Below, in pieces: positions 58,425 to 64,000 of a DNA stretch of 64,000 bases. Each line of letters opens with the position of its first letter. The first letter of the stretch is position 1. The translations under genes were made by a program, and so were the position numbers. The notes beneath the pieces were generated by a model, which had not been told where the DNA came from, made no database searches, and was given only the letters and a program-made list of their open reading frames with translations. The DNA is from Fistularia commersonii (Eukaryota > Chordata > Actinopteri > Syngnathiformes > Fistulariidae): contig JBBMNZ010000027.1 of assembly GCA_037954325.1 (NCBI GenBank), forward strand, positions 10,860,001 to 10,924,000, in the 5' to 3' direction.

Positions 58425-59184
58425 GTTTATATTCATTCATTCATTCATTCATTCATTCATTCATTCATCGTCTATACCACCTATCCTGCAGTCAGGGGTG
58501 CTGGAGGCGTCTCAGCTGTCACTGGGCCAGAGGCGGGGTTCGCCCTGGTTCAAACAAAGATCCACATGCAGAGATATACCACCATTCACTCTCTCATTCA
58601 CTTTTCATGGTGATTTATATTCACCCTCTCATTCACATGTCTTATAGAGGAATGCAGCCATTCACTCGCTAACGCACATCAGTGTTAGCTGATTTGAGAA
58701 ATAAAATAGGAGTTGATTAGTGACGGCTGATCTGAAATGCTTTCATTTCATAAAACAGCCCACAAGGAAATCAAATTCATTCATTTAGTCACTCATTCAT
58801 TCATTCATTCATGCATTCTCTATACTGTTTATCCTGCAGGCAGGTTTGCAGCTAAACTGGAGCCTATCAAAGCTGTCATTGGCCAGAGGCGGCGCTCACA
58901 AAGGCTTGGTTGCTAGGCAACCACAGGGCCACGTACAGACACATATAAACATTCACTCTTTCATTAGCATGCCGTATAGAGAAAAAAAACACTCACTCTC
59001 TCATTCACATGTCAAATCGAGAAATACAACCATTCACTCTTTCATTGGTGTCATATAGAGACAATTAAAATGCACGACTATTATTATAATAAAACATTCA
59101 CTCTCTCGTTCCCGTGTCATATAGGGACATATAACCAGTCATTCCCTCGTTCATGTGTCACATAGAGACCAATAAAATGCATTA

Positions 59185-59242
<58 letters not shown>

Positions 59243-59750
59243 GTTATAAAACATTCAGCATCTTTCACTCACCCATTCAGACGCCATAATAATAATAATA
59301 ATCATGCATTTTATTTGTCTCTTTATGGCAAATGAATAAAGGGGTGAATGTTTTATAATAACCCTTTCATTCATATGCCATATAGACACGAAACATTCAC
59401 CCTTTCATTCACATGTCATGTAGAGACAAATAAAAAGGATTATTGTTTTTATTATTATTACAAAAATTCACTCTCTCATTCCCATGTCATATAGAGGCAT
59501 AGAAGTATTCAATCTATCATTCATGAGTCATATAGAGATATACAGTTATTCACTCCTCATTCATGCGTAATACAGAGACACATAAAATGCATTATTATTA
59601 TTATCATTATCATTATAAAACATTCACTTTCTTATAAAGAGTGTCAGATGGGGACATACAACTATTCACCCTCTTATTCATAAATCACGTGGCGACAAAT
59701 AACCCTTCACTCTTTCATCCACGCGCCTGACATGGACTTACTCTTGTTTA
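58425..59750 (-). repeat. SINE-body minisatellite field, reverse (second and third copies)
   Basis: Two further reversed copies start at (ATTC)n tracts near 58433 and 58785, each with TATACC/TATACTG...CTGCAG and GGCCAGAGGCGG blocks. The second has a long iterated body and (TTA)n at 59184-59242. Confidence 0.8.
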
Positions 59751-60339
59751 CATGTCCAATAGAGACAAGCGATAATGTGATATGAAGACATTGAGAAGAG
59801 TAATCAAGTAAAAGTACTCAGTTACCCTCCACCGCAACACAGTACATGCTTGTATTCCGCAAAGTTGCATGAAACCAGGCCTGTTGTGCGAGGCGTGCGG
59901 ATGTATGAGCGCAGTGTTCCGACGCCGACCGCGGCTCTGCCTCCTCCCATTGCCGCTACCTGTGATCTGAGCGCCGTTGTCGGGCCGCGTCCGTTCCCCG
60001 CAGGCCCCCCCAGTGTCCGGAGCACCGGATCGCACGAGCGCCGCCTCCCCTGCGTGTTTGCAGGATATTGAAAAAGACCTCTGTCAGGAAACGGAGGCCC
60101 CCCCCCTTCCCCCCTCGTATCGCCTTTCCTCTTTTCATCCCGGTAAACGACAAAACGCGATCGGTGACGCTCGACACAGGAGGCCCCTAAAAAGACGCTG
60201 AAGAATCAGGTCTGTGTTGGAAGTTTCCACTCGGGCGTATTTGCCCCTGAAAGAAATATGATTACATATAACATGTGTCAGGCGGTAGTTTTTTTTTTTT
60301 TTTTTTCTCCCACATTGAATTGTGTTTGCATCGAAATGT

Positions 60340-60640
60340 GTCCCCGTGTTGAATTAATGCGCGCCCGCATTACCATGCAAACCAGATAGGTGGCTCACGT
60401 TTCATTTGTGATATCCCTCCCCGAAGAATCATTTTTATTACGGGGTATCTCGGTAGGAATATCTGGCCTATAAAGAAATTAACTTTGTCTCTTTGCTAAG
60501 TACACCAATGCATCAAGCCATTATCTCCAAGATAGATGAATCGCAAACGATATTACGCAAGACAAATGTATTCATATTGCATATTTTTCTAATTTTTCCT
60601 GTCTGACCATCTGTGCGCGTTACGTCTTATCAAGATTAAT
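60340..60640. promoter_or_regulatory. candidate conserved non-coding element 3
   Basis: Unique AT-rich stretch with GCATTACCATGCAAACC, ATCTCCAAGATAGATGAATC (GATA-like) and AAGATTAATCC (TAATCC homeodomain core). Composition contrasts with the repeats on its left. Conservation is untested. Confidence 0.4.
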
Positions 60641-60999
60641 CCACTGATCCCATTGGCGCGCAGGGCGGGTCTTTTTTTCTCCCCGCCGCCGCCGCCGTCG
60701 TCGAGCCAGCAAGAGCCGATATCGAGCCGTAATCCGCCCACATTATGTTTTTTGATATTTGCCAGAAACAAGGACTTGATTTTATTCCATGCTGTGTGCG
60801 CGGGCGTGCGCGTACGACGATGTCATGCGAAAAATTGCGTCGTGTTCCCGGGTTGACCTTTGAACCGTGTATGTGTGTGTGTGTGTGTGGGGGGGGGTAA
60901 AGGTCAAAGGTCACCTTCCGAAACACGAAAACTCCTGACCGGATTCCCACCTATCACACCTGGGATTTTTTTCCCCGTCTTCGGATGACGGTATATTTA

Positions 61000-61260
61000 A
61001 TTTCAAACACGTTCGTGATTGGCTGCAGCTCGGGCGTGACCGAAATCAGGTCAGACAACACCTTGCGTGTTATTCGGCCTGTTATCGACACTGTTACACA
61101 TGCCCCCCCCTTAAATTCACTTATGTAGAACACTTGTCTCTCCTAAGGCGTTAGTCGGGGCGAGTGAATGCACAGCCAGATTGCAAACTAGTGTTAATGA
61201 TCGGCCTGTCAGGCATAATCTTAATCTCCCTTCCCGCTCTGCCTGATCAAAGCAATGCAA
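61000..61260. promoter_or_regulatory. candidate conserved non-coding element 4
   Basis: Unique segment with GTGATTGGCTGCAGC (CCAAT-type), GTGTTAATGATCGG and CTGATCAAAGCAATGCAAATG (TCF/LEF-like ATCAAAG beside octamer-like ATGCAAAT). No ORF. Confidence 0.4.
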
Positions 61261-61439
61261 ATGCGATGCCGTATTGATTTCTACGACGCCGCCGCCGCTC
61301 ACGCTTTCCATCCGCAATCCTCCCCATCCCACGATTATTGTTACGAAAAGCACGATGAAAGAAAAAAAAAAAAACGCCCGAGCCGGGTCTCCAACGCGGG
61401 TCGCTCTCAGTTAACGTCGACTTTTCGGCGAGTGCGAGA

Positions 61440-61690
61440 TCACAGCGGACGGCGTCTGTAATATGCAAATATCCTTTGTTTGAATGGAGTGTTTTCTTTT
61501 AAATGCGCCGTATCTCGTTGCGTATAGCTTGTCAATCGTGGATCGGGAGGGGGGATCAAAAGAGACGCGGAGCTGTAACAGATGGTTTTCTATCATGTGT
61601 CCTAAATGCTAATCCTGTCAACGCTAAAGCCGACGGTGATTGATGCTTCATAACATATTGTAAATATTACACTATATGTGATGTCCATTG
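61440..61690. promoter_or_regulatory. candidate conserved non-coding element 5
   Basis: Unique sequence with TAATATGCAAATATCC, CTAATCC and GTGATTGATGC. It is followed directly by (CT)n and a G run (61694-61742). Assignment rests on composition only. Confidence 0.3.
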
Positions 61691-62809
61691 TCCTCTCTCT
61701 CTCTCTTTCTCTCTTGTTCTTGTTTTTTTTTGGGGGGGGGGGCGCCACGTCATCGTCATCATCGAGATACATCATCTCAAAATCCTCACAGAACAACAAA
61801 TGTCAGGGGTTGAGTCGCGGTCGATGGTTGTTTTGATCAAGAAATCGTCCCTTCTGGAGGATGTCGCCGGACGGCGGCGAGGGAGCCATGTGCGCCCAAG
61901 TTGCGTTTAGCCTCCAATTATGCTAAATTTTATGCATTTTAAAATGTGCGGATATGAATGATCTTTACCTAGAAGAACCATGTTGCATATAATCTTGAGG
62001 AGTAAATCTGACACACACACACATGCATCTTTCTCAAAAAAAAAAAAAAAAAACATGACCGCTTTTGTCTCCGTATTTTTCTCAATCAAAATGATAAAAT
62101 TAAAACATACCTGTGCCTTTAAAAAAATATAGTAAAAAGACAATAACTCGCTATTTTGACCACTTGAGGGCAGCAGAAAAAAAGCAGTGAACACAAGACT
62201 CGTGTCACATGGTTTCAGATAGAAAAGCTGGTTTGTATAACAGGCAGGCGAATGAGAAGCCGCCACCGTCACTCATTTGGAATTCACTTTTGGTACCTCT
62301 TCAAATACGAGTCCAATAAACGCGGTTTTATTTTAGAAAATATATATTTCAGTTTCCGCTGGTCCCCAGAGGGATGTGTTGCTCTCCACCTTCTGAAGCA
62401 ACCAGTTGCTGTCACTGGATAATTCGTGTTTTTGTCTGCTAGTTTAGCCCTGACATTCATATTTCATGACTGATACTTTAAGGGGTACTCAGGGGGAGTC
62501 AGGCCAGACATGGGGTACATCCCACACTGGTCACACACACACACACACACATGTCCCTTCAGCGATCTATCTGATTAACCAAAACTACATGATTCTGGTC
62601 TGTGGTTTTAACCCTTTCCAAACCCTGACGGAGCCCTCCCGCTGTGAGGTCAGGTGACGGGACAAACCGCGGCGCCGCAGAAAAGTGAATGGCCTGCAAA
62701 AATTTAAATTTAAAGTTTAAATAGATATTATTTGTTGAGTGTGGAAAACAGAGCAAACATCGCGATGAAAGGGAGAAATTGGAAAAAAAAGCAAACGTAC
62801 AAGTAAAGG

Positions 62810-63000
62810 GTTGCAGCAACGCCAGCGGGTGAATGTCTCTGCATAACGTCTGTCTACATAACATGTGAATAAGAAAATTCTTATTTGCTCTACGTGAGAC
62901 GCCTCCCCGCTGGGATGGACTCAGGCAGCCCCTCGCACCTGAGTCAGGATTGCAAGTGCTGTAGACAATAAATTTATGAATGCATTCATGAATGAATGAA
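62810..63000 (+). mobile_element. SINE-family remnant
   Basis: GGGTGAATGTCTCTGCATAA, the CGCCTCCCCGCTGGGATGGA-type 3' block and a GAATGAATGAATTCATGG tail. Forward orientation. Confidence 0.5.
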
Positions 63001-63044
63001 TTCATGGCTGTATGAATGAATACATAGATAATAATAGCATCAAT

Positions 63045-63282
63045 AATAACAATAGCAATAATAACAATAATTGTTATCATATATTATTATATAATTATAG
63101 TTTATTATCATAAAGCATTATTATTATTGTTATTGTATAATTAATAATAAAATTATTATTTTTTGCAATAATCACCATTATTATTTTTAGCAACAACAAA
63201 AATTAAATTACTTATTTTATTAATAATAAATGATAGTAATAATAAGAGAAAGACATCACATCAGGTATCGATCTGTGTGTGT

Positions 63283-63338
<56 letters not shown>

Positions 63339-63345
63339 GCAGGGT
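63045..63345. repeat. AT-rich and (GT)n low-complexity tract
   Basis: ATT/AAT-rich DNA from 63045 to 63245, then a (GT)n tract of about 70 bp at 63273-63341. Confidence 0.9.
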
Positions 63346-64000
63346 GGTAGTGCTGATGATTCGTCATTTGTCCTGATGAGTCATCTTATCATTTCAGTGA
63401 GCTAAATAAATACCAAAAAAAAAGAAAAATCTGGTTTAATCTCACCTTTTTAGAAATGTTCTCAAAGCTACTGATGACTGGCCTTTCAAAAAAAAAAAAA
63501 AAAAAATGCCGTTCAAAGAGAAGCGTGTACGTTTCTCCTTTCCAATTATACTTGAATAAAAGTTTGCCACTTCAAACGCCTGTTCTGGGTTTTAATCCGA
63601 GTCCGGATAGTTTTACAACGGGCCGTATTTATTTTCAAACCTGTTCACATATTGGATTATCCGCGATCGTTTTCAAGCGACGCGTTCCACCGCCGTGCGT
63701 CCGCGCACGGATGGCGCCCGGCGACTACTGGACGGAGCGCGATGGAAGAGGCCCCCTGGCGAACAGATGGGAGGAAACCACTGTCAAGGTAGCTTTACTA
63801 TCAGATTGCTCTTTGAACTTTGGGCTTATGAGCTGCAGACAGAGCTGGATCGGGCCTGGCAGCGCGCCGCGACGCCGCTCGCCTTTCCTTCCTCCGCCCG
63901 ATCCCCGAGACTGCGCGGAATCTACAAAGTCAACATCGGGTTCTGAAGAGGGGAAATATCCTGCTGCTTATCAGTCACAAATGTGTTCAATCTCTAGCGC
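63346..64000. other. right edge, nothing recognised
   Basis: A poly-A run at 63488-63506 and otherwise unique sequence. It may continue into the Irx-side regulatory region. No homeobox or other coding exon is seen. Confidence 0.5.

Noticed and set aside
54590..59750. CRISPR-like or other regularly spaced repeat array
   Set aside because: Units vary in length and sequence, spacers are not unique, the DNA is vertebrate, and the units derive from a SINE body.
50300..64000. Irx6 or another coding gene upstream of mmp2
   Set aside because: No homeodomain or other recognisable exon is visible; open frames here are short and in repeats or AT-rich DNA.

Overview
ORGANISM. The window is nuclear vertebrate DNA, most likely from a teleost fish. 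It holds three spliced genes with clear vertebrate orthologues and GT-AG introns. It is rich in CA/GT microsatellites and in repeat families I associate with fish genomes: Tc1-like miniature elements, a tRNA-headed SINE, RTE-like LINEs, and tails ending in AATAAAGTTTATCTTATC-like sequence. I cannot name the species. LAYOUT. All three genes are on the minus strand and read right to left. (1) 1409-14792: the 5' half (five coding exons, residues 1-315) of slc6a2, the noradrenaline transporter. The remaining exons lie beyond the left edge. (2) 22246-34018: a complete 14-exon lpcat2, 522 residues, a lyso-PAF/lysophosphatidylcholine acyltransferase with EF-hands and a KKDD C-terminus. (3) 37174-50243: a complete 13-exon mmp2 (gelatinase A), 658 residues. 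Every reading frame stays open across the exon joins I deduced, and eight of the thirteen mmp2 exon lengths (227, 149, 129, 174 three times, 160, 110) match what I recall for human MMP2. The order slc6a2-lpcat2-mmp2 is the human 16q12.2 order. In vertebrates this block lies beside the IRX3/5/6 cluster. INTRONS AND INTERGENIC DNA. slc6a2 introns carry two related Tc1-like MITEs that share flanking sequence, another MITE, a palindromic repeat and a ~1 kb TTCTGA/GAATCT hexanucleotide satellite. lpcat2 introns carry two RTE LINE fragments in opposite orientations, and a ~62-bp (TG)n tract directly abuts the exon-2 splice acceptor. The mmp2 side includes a near-complete SINE, a LINE tail, a 17-G run and a ~24-bp minisatellite. 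RIGHT FLANK (50.3-64 kb). I see no protein-coding gene. There are several unique, AT-rich, homeodomain-motif-rich stretches that look like conserved non-coding elements, and a large SINE-derived minisatellite field in two opposite orientations (54.6-55.9 kb forward, 56.6-59.75 kb reverse). CTCF-core-like motifs lie on either side of it. FUNCTION. The three genes do not form a pathway; their linkage is ancestral synteny. The right flank plausibly belongs to the Irx regulatory landscape, but that is inference. I found no wholly new system. The most checkable oddities are the UG-repeat splice acceptor, the EF-hand changes in lpcat2, the slc6a2 upstream ORF and the CTCF/minisatellite arrangement.
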